Source of the DNA: an uncultured Myxococcales bacterium
Lineage (GTDB): Bacteria > Myxococcota_A > Polyangia > Polyangiales > Polyangiaceae
Length of the DNA stretch: 15,276 nucleotides
Reading direction: 5' to 3'
Assembly (NCBI GenBank): GCA_937949945.1
Contig: CALFEQ010000151.1
Coordinates: forward strand, 1-15,276
In this document: positions 1 through 7,480 of the stretch, piece after piece
How the letters are laid out: each line of letters starts with the position of its first letter
Numbering within the stretch: the stretch's first letter is position 1
The notes under the pieces: model-generated
Told to the model about the DNA's origin: nothing
The model's database searches: none
The model's input: only the letters and a program-made list of their open reading frames with translations
Translations under genes and position numbers: made by a program

Positions 1-55
1 CTGAGGACTGAGGACTGAGGACTGAGGACTGAGGACTGAGGACTGAGGACTGAGG
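1..55. repeat. 7-bp tandem repeat (CTGAGGA), about 7.9 copies
   Basis: The first 55 bases are an uninterrupted array of the heptamer CTGAGGA: seven full copies plus six bases, with no mismatch. It touches the window edge, so the true length is unknown. The period is not a multiple of three and each unit contains TGA, so all three forward frames are stopped and the array is not coding on this strand. It lies upstream of the EamA transporter gene. The rest of the stretch up to 171 is GC-rich and shows no clear gene. Confidence 0.95.
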
Positions 56-171
56 CAGAGGCTTTGGGCTCCGGGCTCCAGCGGAATGGGGGGGCGGCCG
101 CCAGGGAGGGCAGGGGCCACGGCCGCCGAGCGTGAGGTCTCCGAGGTCTGCCTGTAAGCTCCACGCCTCGC

Positions 172-1095
172 GTGCGGTCCGAACACCCGCTGCAGCCGGA
201 AGCCCGAAGGCTGGGGGCCGACCTCGCCCTCGTCGGCGTCGCATCGCTGGCGTTCTCGACGGCGGGGCCGCTCGGAAAGGTCGCGGCGGAGATTCCTGCG
301 ATGACGGTCGCATCGGCGCGGACGGGGATCGCCGCGGTCGTGCTCGCGCTCGCCGCGCCCGCGGCGCTCGTGCGTGCGCTTCGCGCGCTTACGGGTCGGC
401 AGCGCGCCGCCGTGCTCCTCGCGGGCGTGCTGCTCGGCGGTCACTTCGCTCTCTTCCTCGCGGGGCTCGCTGCGACGTCGCTCGCGGCCGCCGTCGCGCT
501 GGTGTCGCTCGAGCCGCTCGCCGTCGTGCTCGCCGCCTTCGTCGCGTTCCGCCTGCGTCCGACGAGCCTCGAGCTCGCCGGGTTGCTCGTGGCGACGTGT
601 GGCGCGGTCATCGTGGCCTCGTCCGCGGGCGCGGGCGAGCATCGTCTCGCGGGAGATGCATTGGTCCTCGGCGCGGTGTTGCTCTTCGGCGCGTACGTCG
701 CGTCGGCGCGCGGTCTTCGCCATGCGATGCCCGCCACGCAGTACGCGGCGGCCGTGTACGGGACCGCCTCGCTCGTGCTCCTCCCGTTCGCGGCGTGGAT
801 GACGAACGGCGCGACGGCTCCCTCTTTGCGTGCGGTGCTCGCCGTCGTCGGTCTCGGCCTCGTGCCGACGCTCGTGGGACACACGCTGATGCAGCGCGCG
901 GCGCGACACGCCCCGCCCGTCCTCGTCGCGCTCGTCTGTCCGGGCGAGACGGTGGGCGCGATCGCGATCGGGGTCCTGCTCATGGGCGCGGTGCCGACAT
1001 GGCGCGAGGCCCTCGGCGCCGCCGTCGTCATCGCCGGCGCCACGCTCGCGATCGTCAAGGGGCGGGGAAGCCGCGAGCCGGATCCGAGCGCGTGA
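172..1095 (+). CDS. EamA/DMT-family transporter
   Basis: This 307-residue inner-membrane protein looks like a drug/metabolite transporter (EamA family), whose members typically export amino acids or other small metabolites. It is almost entirely hydrophobic Ala/Leu/Val segments, consistent with ten membrane helices. The two EamA repeats cover roughly residues 17-150 and 160-297. The first has the AFSTAGPLGK stretch near residues 27-36 and SLEPL at 112-116. The second has CPGET at 256-260. Length matches the usual 280-310. The GTG start is chosen because the frame closes at a TGA at 133-135 and no ATG, GTG or TTG lies between; there is no good Shine-Dalgarno, so the start is moderately certain. 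It is the only gene on this strand here and converges with the small gene that follows. Family is secure; the substrate cannot be read. Confidence 0.9.
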   Translation: MRSEHPLQPEARRLGADLALVGVASLAFSTAGPLGKVAAEIPAMTVASARTGIAAVVLALAAPAALVRALRALTGRQRAAVLLAGVLLGGHFALFLAGLAATSLAAAVALVSLEPLAVVLAAFVAFRLRPTSLELAGLLVATCGAVIVASSAGAGEHRLAGDALVLGAVLLFGAYVASARGLRHAMPATQYAAAVYGTASLVLLPFAAWMTNGATAPSLRAVLAVVGLGLVPTLVGHTLMQRAARHAPPVLVALVCPGETVGAIAIGVLLMGAVPTWREALGAAVVIAGATLAIVKGRGSREPDPSA

Positions 1096-1118
1096 CGGTC
1101 CGTCCCCTTTGCGTGAGG

Positions 1119-1373
1119 TCATCGAGCCGGGTCGCGGCCGCGGCCTCGGCCGAACATGCCCGGTAGCTCGGCGAGCCTGCGATCGCACTCGTGGAGCATC
1201 GCCGTCAGATTCGCGTTGGCCTTCGCGAGCGCGCTCTCGTCGACCGGCTCCGCGGTCGCCGATGGGACGGGCGAGGGTTTCGGCGACGACGGCGGGAACG
1301 CGGTCCACGCTCCGCTCGCCGTCACTGCTCCGCACGAGAACGAAATCGCGCCCACCACCCACGGCTTCGCCAT
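1119..1373 (-). CDS. Small membrane-anchored or secreted protein, unknown function
   Basis: I do not recognise this 84-residue protein. A hydrophobic N-terminus (about residues 4-25, containing one Cys) could be a signal peptide or membrane anchor. It is followed by a Pro/Ser/Ala-rich linker (27-44), a charged amphipathic helix (46-70) with one Cys, and an Arg/Gly-rich tail. This anchor-linker-helix layout is common in small envelope proteins. The gene is the last of the minus-strand run, 129 bp after the exonuclease stop. The ATG is abutted upstream by a 10-bp palindrome (1374-1383) and has no obvious Shine-Dalgarno. The sensible envelope-protein composition argues that it is real, but a spurious frame cannot be excluded. 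Confidence 0.6.
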   Translation of the reverse strand: MAKPWVVGAISFSCGAVTASGAWTAFPPSSPKPSPVPSATAEPVDESALAKANANLTAMLHECDRRLAELPGMFGRGRGRDPAR

Positions 1374-1502
1374 GCTTCGAAGCTAGCACCCGGACGACAC
1401 GTCTCGGGCCGCTCGCGCACCGTCGCGCACGGGCGACGACGCGCCGCCGCCGGTCACCGCCGAGCCGCTTCGGCCATGACACGACGGCCGGAGGGCGAAG
1501 CC

Positions 1503-2282
1503 TCAGTCGACGACGGCGACGACGGGTGCGTGATCGGACGGGATCGATCCCGACGCCTTTCCCTTCTTGCGGAACTCCCTGTCGACGTAGACGTCGGTGA
1601 CGCGCGAGGCGATCGCCGGCGTCGCGAGCAACAGATCGATCCGCATGCCTTCCTTCTTGTGGAAGGCCCCCGCGCGATAGTCCCACCACGAGAAGCCGGG
1701 CTCGTCGGGGTAGCGGGCGCGGAACAGGTCGACGAGGCCGGCCGCGCAGAGGCGAGCGATGAGGGCGCGCTCCTCGTCCGTGTGATGGATCTTCCCCTTG
1801 AAGCGGATGCCGCCGTACGAGTCGAGGTCGGTGGGGCAGACGTTGAAGTCGCCACCGATGACGAGCGGGGCGTCCTTGTCGGGTCGCGACTCGACGTGCG
1901 CGGCGAGGCGCTCGAGCCAGCTCAGCTTCATCCGGTAGTCGGGGTGCGTCACGGACTTTCCGTTCGGCACGTACACGCTGGCGATCTCGATGCCGTTCAC
2001 CTTCGCGAGGACGAACCTCGCGCCGAGGTCGCCTGCGCCGGGCAGCTCGCACATGACGAGCTCGGGACGCTCACGCGCGATGATGGCTACGCCGTTCCAG
2101 CCCTGCTGGCACGACATCACGGCGTGGTAGCCGAGCGCGCGGAGCTCGAGCCGAGGGAACTCGTCCTCGACGGTCTTCAGCTCTTGCAGACACGCGACGT
2201 CGGGCTTGCGCTCGGAGAGCCACTCGGCGAGCCGCTGCGAGCGCGCTCGGATGCCGTTGATGTTCCAGGTCGCGATGAGCAC
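1503..2282 (-). CDS. xth: Exodeoxyribonuclease III (AP endonuclease, EEP family)
   Basis: This is a Mg-dependent exonuclease III of the endonuclease/exonuclease/phosphatase fold. The family cuts at abasic sites and removes 3' blocking groups in base excision repair. At 259 residues it has the usual length and every signature: WNINGIR at 6-12, the metal ligand E34 in LQELK, Y104 in VYVPNG, GGDFNVCPTD with D145 and N147, SWWDYR at 198-203, D216 in RIDLLLAT, and the D250-H251 pair in SDHAPV. All catalytic residues are present, so it should be active. The GTG start has an AGGA-type Shine-Dalgarno about seven bases upstream and gives the family-typical N-terminus MLIATWNI. It begins 37 bp after the antiporter stop on the same strand, so the two may be co-transcribed. 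Confidence is high. Confidence 0.97.
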   Translation of the reverse strand: MLIATWNINGIRARSQRLAEWLSERKPDVACLQELKTVEDEFPRLELRALGYHAVMSCQQGWNGVAIIARERPELVMCELPGAGDLGARFVLAKVNGIEIASVYVPNGKSVTHPDYRMKLSWLERLAAHVESRPDKDAPLVIGGDFNVCPTDLDSYGGIRFKGKIHHTDEERALIARLCAAGLVDLFRARYPDEPGFSWWDYRAGAFHKKEGMRIDLLLATPAIASRVTDVYVDREFRKKGKASGSIPSDHAPVVAVVD

Positions 2283-2319
2283 GGCTCTTCCTAGATCGGA
2301 GCAGGTGCGGTGTCGACGG

Positions 2320-4074
2320 TCACATGCCCGCGACGCTCGCCATGCCGACCGCGCCCGGCGTCTCGCCCGAGAGACGGCGACCGTGCTCGTCGAGTACGCG
2401 CACCGCCTCGTCGAGGGACTTCGCGGACAGGAGGGCCTCGCGAGCGGGCTCGTCGAAGACCGACCGGGCGAGCGCGGCGAGGACGCGGACCTCCTTCTCG
2501 TAGGACTTCGGCGGGAGCAGGAGGAGGAAGACGATGCGCGCAGGCCGTCCGTCGGGGGCGTCGAAGTCGATGCCCGTCGGCGAGAGCCCGAGCGCGACGA
2601 CAGGGCGGTTCAGGCCGTCCACCGCCGCGTGCGGGATCGCGACGCCGTCGCCCAGGCCCGTGGGCGCGACGAGCTCGCGTTCGAGCACCGAAATGAGCGC
2701 GGGCTCGACGAGATCGCCAATCACCGGCCGGAGCGCGCGGCCGAGCTCTTCGATCGCGCGCGCGGACGTCGTCGCGGACAGGACCGGGACGAAGGCGCCG
2801 TCGCGGACGAGGCCGGCCGCCTCGTCCGGGCTCACACCGAGCCCGGCACGGCTTCCGAAGAGCAGGTGCTTCATCATGGGGCCGGCGATGAGCGACGTCG
2901 CGATCGCCATCGTCACGAGGGCCACGAAGATGCGGTCGTCGATGAGGTTCGCTTCGCGCGCGAGCAGGGCGAGGATGATCTCCATCGCACCGCGGGCGTT
3001 CAGCCCGAAGCCGATCGCGAGCGACTCGCGCCACGGCACGCCCGAGACGCGCGCTCCGCCGCTGCAGCCGAGCACCTTCGCGCCGGTCGCGACGAGGAAC
3101 ACGGTCAGACAGAGGACGGGATCGAACGCCTTCGAGAAGTCGACGCGCAGGGCCACGCTCGCGAAGAACACCGGCGCGAAGACGTTCGTCACGAACTGAT
3201 GAATCGTCTGGCGCGTCCGCTCGCGGAGGCGGGGCGACTCGCCGACCATCACGCCGACGACGAACCCACCGAGCACGGCGTGGATGCCGATCGCCTGCGT
3301 CAGCGCCGCCCCGAGGACCGCGAGCACCATCACGAACGTGAGGATCCGGCCCGGGGCGACGTCCGCTTGCTCCTCCAGCCGTCCGAGGACCCGGTCGACG
3401 ATGCGCCGTCCCGCGACGAGGCAGGCAGTGACGAACACGACGGCGAGCGCGACCGTGCGAACGAGAGGCCCGAGCTCGAAGCTGCCGCCGCGCATCGGCC
3501 CGAGCAGGACGCTGAACGCGACCCAGCCCACGAGGTCGTTCAGCATCGCGACCGTCATGACGAGCAGGCCGATGTCCGTCTTGTACAGTCCGAGGTCGAG
3601 CAGCGTCTTCGCGACCACCGGCAGCGCGGAGATCGAGAGCGCCACGCCCATGAAGACCGCGAAGAGGTGACGGCGCTCGGGCGATCCGACGACGTCGTCC
3701 GGGACGAGGTGCCCGAGGATCACGCCTCCGAGCAGCGGGGCTGCGATGCCGAACGCCGTGACCAGGAGCGCGCTCCGACGGCGCTGCCGCACGGTGGCGA
3801 GATTGAGCTCGAGCCCGGCGACGACGAGCAGGAGGACGACCGCGATCGTCGTGAACCCCGAGAGCATCTGCGCGGGCGCGCCCTCGGGGAACAGGAATGC
3901 GTGAGCCTCCGGCCACACGCGCTGGAGCCCCGTCGCGCCGAGGAGGATGCCCGTCAGGATCTCACCGACCACGAGCGGCAGACCGAGGGCACGCGCGAGC
4001 TCTCCGAGCAGCCGAGCCACGCCGAGCATCAGCGCGAGCGACAGGAGGAACACGAGGACGTCACGCTCTGCCAC
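2320..4074 (-). CDS. Kef/CPA2-type cation:proton antiporter fused to a PTS EIIA domain
   Basis: This 584-residue inner-membrane protein exchanges K+ or Na+ for protons, judging by family. Residues 1-405 form a Na_H_Exchanger domain with about 12-13 hydrophobic helices. It has an Asn-Asp pair (N179-D180, MLNDLVGW) at the ion-binding helix, K333 in TGAKVLG and GLNARGAMEII near 357-367. The ND rather than DD pair suggests, by homology, electroneutral exchange. A soluble C-terminal domain (about 435-565) matches the PtsN/fructose-type EIIA fold: GDGVAIPHA carries the phosphoacceptor H482, followed by GIDFDAPDG and a FLLLLPP strand. The GTG start is supported by GGAGG seven bases upstream. The 210 bp before it separates it from isocitrate dehydrogenase; exonuclease III follows after 37 bp. 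The likely but unproven reading is that phosphorylation of the EIIA domain controls ion flux. The ion cannot be read from sequence. Confidence 0.93.
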   Translation of the reverse strand: MAERDVLVFLLSLALMLGVARLLGELARALGLPLVVGEILTGILLGATGLQRVWPEAHAFLFPEGAPAQMLSGFTTIAVVLLLVVAGLELNLATVRQRRRSALLVTAFGIAAPLLGGVILGHLVPDDVVGSPERRHLFAVFMGVALSISALPVVAKTLLDLGLYKTDIGLLVMTVAMLNDLVGWVAFSVLLGPMRGGSFELGPLVRTVALAVVFVTACLVAGRRIVDRVLGRLEEQADVAPGRILTFVMVLAVLGAALTQAIGIHAVLGGFVVGVMVGESPRLRERTRQTIHQFVTNVFAPVFFASVALRVDFSKAFDPVLCLTVFLVATGAKVLGCSGGARVSGVPWRESLAIGFGLNARGAMEIILALLAREANLIDDRIFVALVTMAIATSLIAGPMMKHLLFGSRAGLGVSPDEAAGLVRDGAFVPVLSATTSARAIEELGRALRPVIGDLVEPALISVLERELVAPTGLGDGVAIPHAAVDGLNRPVVALGLSPTGIDFDAPDGRPARIVFLLLLPPKSYEKEVRVLAALARSVFDEPAREALLSAKSLDEAVRVLDEHGRRLSGETPGAVGMASVAGM

Positions 4075-4222
4075 GGTCGTGCCTCCGGCCCGGCGCGGTG
4101 CCTTGCTTCGGCCCGGCTCCCTTCGCGGCGAGGCTCGGGTCGAGGGCGTCGTCCGCCGCCCGGCGTTCGAATCGAGCGAGCCAACCCTAGCTCGAAACGC
4201 GCGCGCTCGCCGGTGGAGCGTT

Positions 4223-4246
4223 ACCGCGCGCGGTCGCCGCGCGGCG
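4223..4246. repeat. Two abutting 12-bp palindromes
   Basis: ACCGCGCGCGGT (4223-4234) is a perfect palindrome directly followed by CGCCGCGCGGCG (4235-4246), also perfect. They lie about 40 bp downstream of the isocitrate dehydrogenase stop and about 150 bp upstream of the antiporter start. Either could fold as a short hairpin in the minus-strand transcript, but no U-run follows, so a classical terminator is not supported. In such CG-rich sequence, palindromes of this length can arise by chance. Confidence 0.4.
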
Positions 4247-4284
4247 TCGGGTCGCCCACGCGACGACGGTCGCGCGGGACGAGG

Positions 4285-5289
4285 TCAGGCGCGACCGACC
4301 GCCTCGCAGAGCGCGCGCGTGAACTCCTCGGTGGTGGCGGTGCCGCCGAGGTCCGCCGTCCGGATGCCGCGCTCGAAGGTCGCGAGCAGGCCGCGGTCGA
4401 TCTTCTGCGCCGCGGCCTTCTCGCCGATGTGGTGGAGCATCATCACCGCGCTCTGGATGAGCGCCGTGGGGTTCGCGAGGCCCTTGCCTGCGATGTCGGG
4501 CGCGGTGCCGTGGACCGCCTCGAACACCGCGGCGTTCTCTCCGATGTTGGCGCCCGGCACGATGCCGAGGCCGCCGACGAGACCCGCGCCGAGGTCGCTC
4601 AGGATGTCGCCGTACAGGTTCTCCGTGACGATGACGTCGAGCTTGTTCGCGTTGCGCACCATCTGCATCGCACAGGCGTCGACGATCATCTCGCGCGGCT
4701 CGATCCGCGGGTGCTTGAGCGCGACCTTGCGGAAGCACTCGAGCAGGAGCCCGTCGGAGAGCTTCATGATGTTCGCCTTGTGCACGACCGTGACGACCTT
4801 CCGGCCGTGGCGCTCGGCGTAGTCGAACGCGTACTCGCAGATCCGCGTGCACGCCCGCTCGGTGATGAGCTTCATCGACTGCGCGACGCCCGGCATGATC
4901 ATGAGCTCGAGCCCCGCGTAGAGGTCTTCCGTGTTCTCGCGGATGATGACGATGTCCGTCCCTTCGAAGCGCGGCTCGATGCCGGGCAAGCTCTTCACTG
5001 GACGGACGTTGGCGTAGAGGTCGAGCGCCTGGCGCAGGGTCACGTTGACGGATCGGAAGCCCTTGCCGATGGGCGTCCCGATCGGGCCTTTGAGCGCGAC
5101 CTTGTTCCGACGGATCGACTCGAGCACCTCGTCCGGCAGAGTCGTGCCGCGCTTCTCGGCGACGGCCGCGCCTGCCTCGTGCACTTCCCAGTCGATCGCT
5201 ACGCCTGAGGCTTCGAGCACCCTTCGCGTCGCGTCCGCGACCTCGGGTCCGATGCCGTCTCCAGGGATGAGCGTGATCGTGTGTGCCAT
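4285..5289 (-). CDS. icd: Isocitrate dehydrogenase, NAD-type (IDH/IPMDH family)
   Basis: This 334-residue cytosolic dehydrogenase belongs to the isocitrate/isopropylmalate family and most likely converts isocitrate to 2-oxoglutarate and CO2 in the TCA cycle. The N-terminal ITLIPGDGIGPEV (5-17) is the family signature. S80-V-N82 with R86 (SVNVTLRQ) marks isocitrate rather than isopropylmalate as substrate. R96, R117, the RENTEDLYAGLE block (117-128, with Y124), K171, D204, D228 and D232 provide the substrate and metal site. HGTAPDIAG (260-268) carries D265-I266, where E. coli NADP-IDH has Lys-Tyr, so NAD is the expected cofactor. The length suits the short monomer type related to the mitochondrial IDH3 family. 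The ATG is the only sensible start. The gene diverges from the alpha/beta hydrolase across a short repeat-filled region. A related hydroxyacid dehydrogenase is less likely. Confidence 0.92.
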   Translation of the reverse strand: MAHTITLIPGDGIGPEVADATRRVLEASGVAIDWEVHEAGAAVAEKRGTTLPDEVLESIRRNKVALKGPIGTPIGKGFRSVNVTLRQALDLYANVRPVKSLPGIEPRFEGTDIVIIRENTEDLYAGLELMIMPGVAQSMKLITERACTRICEYAFDYAERHGRKVVTVVHKANIMKLSDGLLLECFRKVALKHPRIEPREMIVDACAMQMVRNANKLDVIVTENLYGDILSDLGAGLVGGLGIVPGANIGENAAVFEAVHGTAPDIAGKGLANPTALIQSAVMMLHHIGEKAAAQKIDRGLLATFERGIRTADLGGTATTEEFTRALCEAVGRA

Positions 5290-5294
5290 CGACC

Positions 5295-5334
5295 AGCGTA
5301 CTCTCTACGGTCCGTTGAGCGTACTCTCTGCGGT
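5295..5334. promoter_or_regulatory. 17-bp direct repeat pair filling a divergent intergenic region
   Basis: AGCGTACTCTCTACGGT (5295-5311) recurs as AGCGTACTCTCTGCGGT (5318-5334), 16 of 17 bases identical with a 23-bp period. The 48-bp gap between the divergent isocitrate dehydrogenase (start 5289) and hydrolase (start 5338) genes is almost entirely these two copies. One ends five bases from the dehydrogenase ATG and the other three bases from the hydrolase ATG. This placement suggests a regulator site or a duplicated promoter element. No convincing -35/-10 pair is visible on either strand. Confidence 0.6.
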
Positions 5335-5337
5335 GCG

Positions 5338-6252
5338 ATGACGAAAGGGCTCTCACTCACGGCGAGCGAACTTCGTGTGCCGGCGAACGGGCTCGAGCAT
5401 CGCGTCCTCGAGTGGGCTCCCGTCGCGGAGCGAGCGGGCGATGCTGCGACCCCGAGCGCGGTCTTCCTCGTCCACGGCTACATGGACGCTGCCGGGACTT
5501 GGGACCGGGTCGCGCCGGCGCTCGCCGCCGAGGGCCTCCGGGTCCTCGCGCCGGACATGCGCGGCTTCGGAGACGGCGCGAGGGCGCCGGCCGGGAGCTA
5601 CTACCACTTCGCCGACTACGTCGCCGACCTCGCGGAGCTCGTCGCGGCCCTCTCGCCGGATCGGCCCGTCGCGCTGGTGGGGCACTCGATGGGCGGCACC
5701 ATCACGACGCTCTACGCGGGCACGTTCCCGGAGAACGTCGTGCGCCTGGCCAACCTCGAGGGGCTCGGGCCGCCGGACAACCCGTTCGAGGCGGGGCCGA
5801 CGAGGATGAGGGCCTGGATCGAGGGCATGCGCAAGGTCCGAGAGCGGGGCGAGGCGCCGCCGCTCGCTCGCGAGGACGCACGCAAGCGCCTGGCGGTCAA
5901 CCACCCGACGGTGCCGCCCGACGTGCTCGACCATCGCCTCCCGCACCTCGTGCGCGAGGTGAAGGACGCGGAGGGCTCCGACCGCGTCGTGTGGCGTTTC
6001 GACCCGTTGCATCGGACGACGTCTCCGACGCCGTTCTTCGCGAAGCTCTTCGTCGAGTTCGCGCGGCGCATCACGTGTCCCGTCCTCTTCGTGTCCGGGG
6101 GGCCGACCGGCTACCACGTGCCGGACGAGGCGGAGCGTCTCGCCGCGTTCGCCCGTCTCGAGCGCGCGGAGCTCGAGGGTGCGGGGCACATGATGCACTG
6201 GACGCGACCGGCGGAGCTCGCGGCGCTCCTGGTGAAGTTCCTCGTGGGGTGA
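5338..6252 (+). CDS. Alpha/beta hydrolase-fold protein
   Basis: This 304-residue cytosolic protein is an alpha/beta-hydrolase, a fold that usually acts on esters, lactones, epoxides or C-C bonds. The oxyanion-hole loop HGYMD starts at H46, the nucleophile elbow GHSMGG puts the catalytic serine at S117, and the general-base histidine is H284 in GAGHMMHW. The acidic member is uncertain; E141 or an acid near 263-264 are candidates. The segment WRFDPLHR (219-226) and the overall layout resemble serine-hydrolase-like (SERHL/MEST) relatives. A GTG at 5281 in the same frame would add 19 residues and overlap the divergent gene, so the ATG at 5338 is preferred. No good Shine-Dalgarno precedes it. It heads a plus-strand cluster with the next gene three bases away. 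The fold is certain; the substrate is unknown. Confidence 0.9.
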   Translation: MTKGLSLTASELRVPANGLEHRVLEWAPVAERAGDAATPSAVFLVHGYMDAAGTWDRVAPALAAEGLRVLAPDMRGFGDGARAPAGSYYHFADYVADLAELVAALSPDRPVALVGHSMGGTITTLYAGTFPENVVRLANLEGLGPPDNPFEAGPTRMRAWIEGMRKVRERGEAPPLAREDARKRLAVNHPTVPPDVLDHRLPHLVREVKDAEGSDRVVWRFDPLHRTTSPTPFFAKLFVEFARRITCPVLFVSGGPTGYHVPDEAERLAAFARLERAELEGAGHMMHWTRPAELAALLVKFLVG

Positions 6253-6255
6253 GGC

Positions 6256-7440
6256 GTGGGCGACGGCGGACCGACCAACGCGCGCGATGCGCTCGAACGG
6301 GAGACGGAGGCCGGGGCGCGAGCAGGGCTCCGCGCCGAGCGCGTCGGGGCGGTTCGCGTCGTCGAGCTCGAAGAGCACCGCGGCCTCGCGTGGATCCTCG
6401 GTCTCGCGGGCGGCCTGTCGCTGCTCGGGGTCGTCACCTACGTCTTTTCGCCACACGAGTGGCTCGGAGTCGACAAGTACTGGTCGGCGGGCGTGTCGCT
6501 CGCCGTCTGGTGCCTCGGCCTGCTGCTCGGGCGCCGGCGCGCGCCGTACCTGCTCCGAGGCAGCGCTCCCGAGCTCCGCGAGCTGCTCGACGCGGCGGCC
6601 GGTGGTGTTGCACGGCCGTCCGTCTCGGTCGCGCGCGGGGCGCTCGGCTACAGCATCGCCGTCGTACGAGGCAACGAAGAGAAGGGCTTCTTCATCGAAG
6701 TCGAACGCGAGGCCGAGGCGCGTGCCCTCCTCGCGCGGATGGGGGTCGCGTGGCCGGGGACGGCCGACGTCTCCATGCGCGTGGGGCCGCTGCGCTTGGG
6801 ATCGGCGCGGCGCGTTCTCGCCTTTTGCGGGATGATCTCCGCGCTCCTCTACACCCTCGTCGTCGCCGGGTTCGGCCTCGGAGTCTACAAGGGGACTTTC
6901 GGGGTCCCGGCGCTCATGGCGGCCATCCTCGCCAGCGTGCTCTTCCTCGTCGAGCCGGTCTTTCGGAGCGTCCAGCGCGTGGGCAAGGACACCTTCGACG
7001 GCCGCTCCCGGATCGCGGAGCACTTCCGTGCCCATGCCTGGCACCCGGTCGACGCGAGCACGACCACGTTCGAGGTGGACGCTCGCGTCCGCCTCCTCGA
7101 CCGCAACGTCGAGGCGAACGAGACGACGGAGGCCTGGCTCGCGCGCCTCGACGCGCTCGGCACGGGAGAGCAGGTCTATCGGAGCGACGCGTACGGCATC
7201 GAGGAGCTGCGGAGGATCGCCGACGACCCGACGGCGCCGGCAGGAGCGCGCCTCGGCGCGCTCCGCCTCCTCAATCGCATGCTTCTGGGGATTCCGGAGG
7301 AGCTCCGCGTGCGCGTCGCCGAGGACCTCGGGCCGCGCGCGCGCATCGTCGTCGACGATGCCGCCACCGGGGCGATCGCCGAGGAGCTCGACGCGCTCGG
7401 CCCTGCGTTCCGCGCGCGACGTAATCCGCGGTCCTCGTGA
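6256..7440 (+). CDS. Multipass membrane protein of unknown function
   Basis: I do not recognise this 394-residue protein. Two helix pairs are visible: about 45-63 with 77-93, and 187-209 with 214-232. They are separated by a soluble segment of about 90 residues (95-186) that looks like an alternating strand/helix domain. The C-terminal 160 residues are soluble and charged. Residues 313-380 look helical. The GTG lies three bases after the hydrolase stop with a GGGG ribosome-binding stretch overlapping that stop, so translation is very likely coupled. A lipoprotein gene follows after 40 bp, which points to an envelope role for the set. Codon use and composition match the neighbours. I see no catalytic motif. 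Its reality is well supported by spacing and topology; its function is open. Confidence 0.82.
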   Translation: MGDGGPTNARDALERETEAGARAGLRAERVGAVRVVELEEHRGLAWILGLAGGLSLLGVVTYVFSPHEWLGVDKYWSAGVSLAVWCLGLLLGRRRAPYLLRGSAPELRELLDAAAGGVARPSVSVARGALGYSIAVVRGNEEKGFFIEVEREAEARALLARMGVAWPGTADVSMRVGPLRLGSARRVLAFCGMISALLYTLVVAGFGLGVYKGTFGVPALMAAILASVLFLVEPVFRSVQRVGKDTFDGRSRIAEHFRAHAWHPVDASTTTFEVDARVRLLDRNVEANETTEAWLARLDALGTGEQVYRSDAYGIEELRRIADDPTAPAGARLGALRLLNRMLLGIPEELRVRVAEDLGPRARIVVDDAATGAIAEELDALGPAFRARRNPRSS

Positions 7441-7480
7441 CGAGGCCTGGTCGATCGACCCTTGCACGGAGGCCGCCGCG

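Noticed and set aside
1374..1383. 10-bp palindrome GCTTCGAAGC abutting the ATG of the small membrane protein
   Set aside because: Short palindromes of this size are expected by chance and nothing else supports a regulatory role.
2206..5208. A 1000-codon open frame on the plus strand across the exonuclease start, antiporter and isocitrate dehydrogenase genes
   Set aside because: It is antisense to genes with complete family motifs, and its product is a low-complexity mix of Arg, Glu, Asp and His typical of the reverse frame of high-GC genes.
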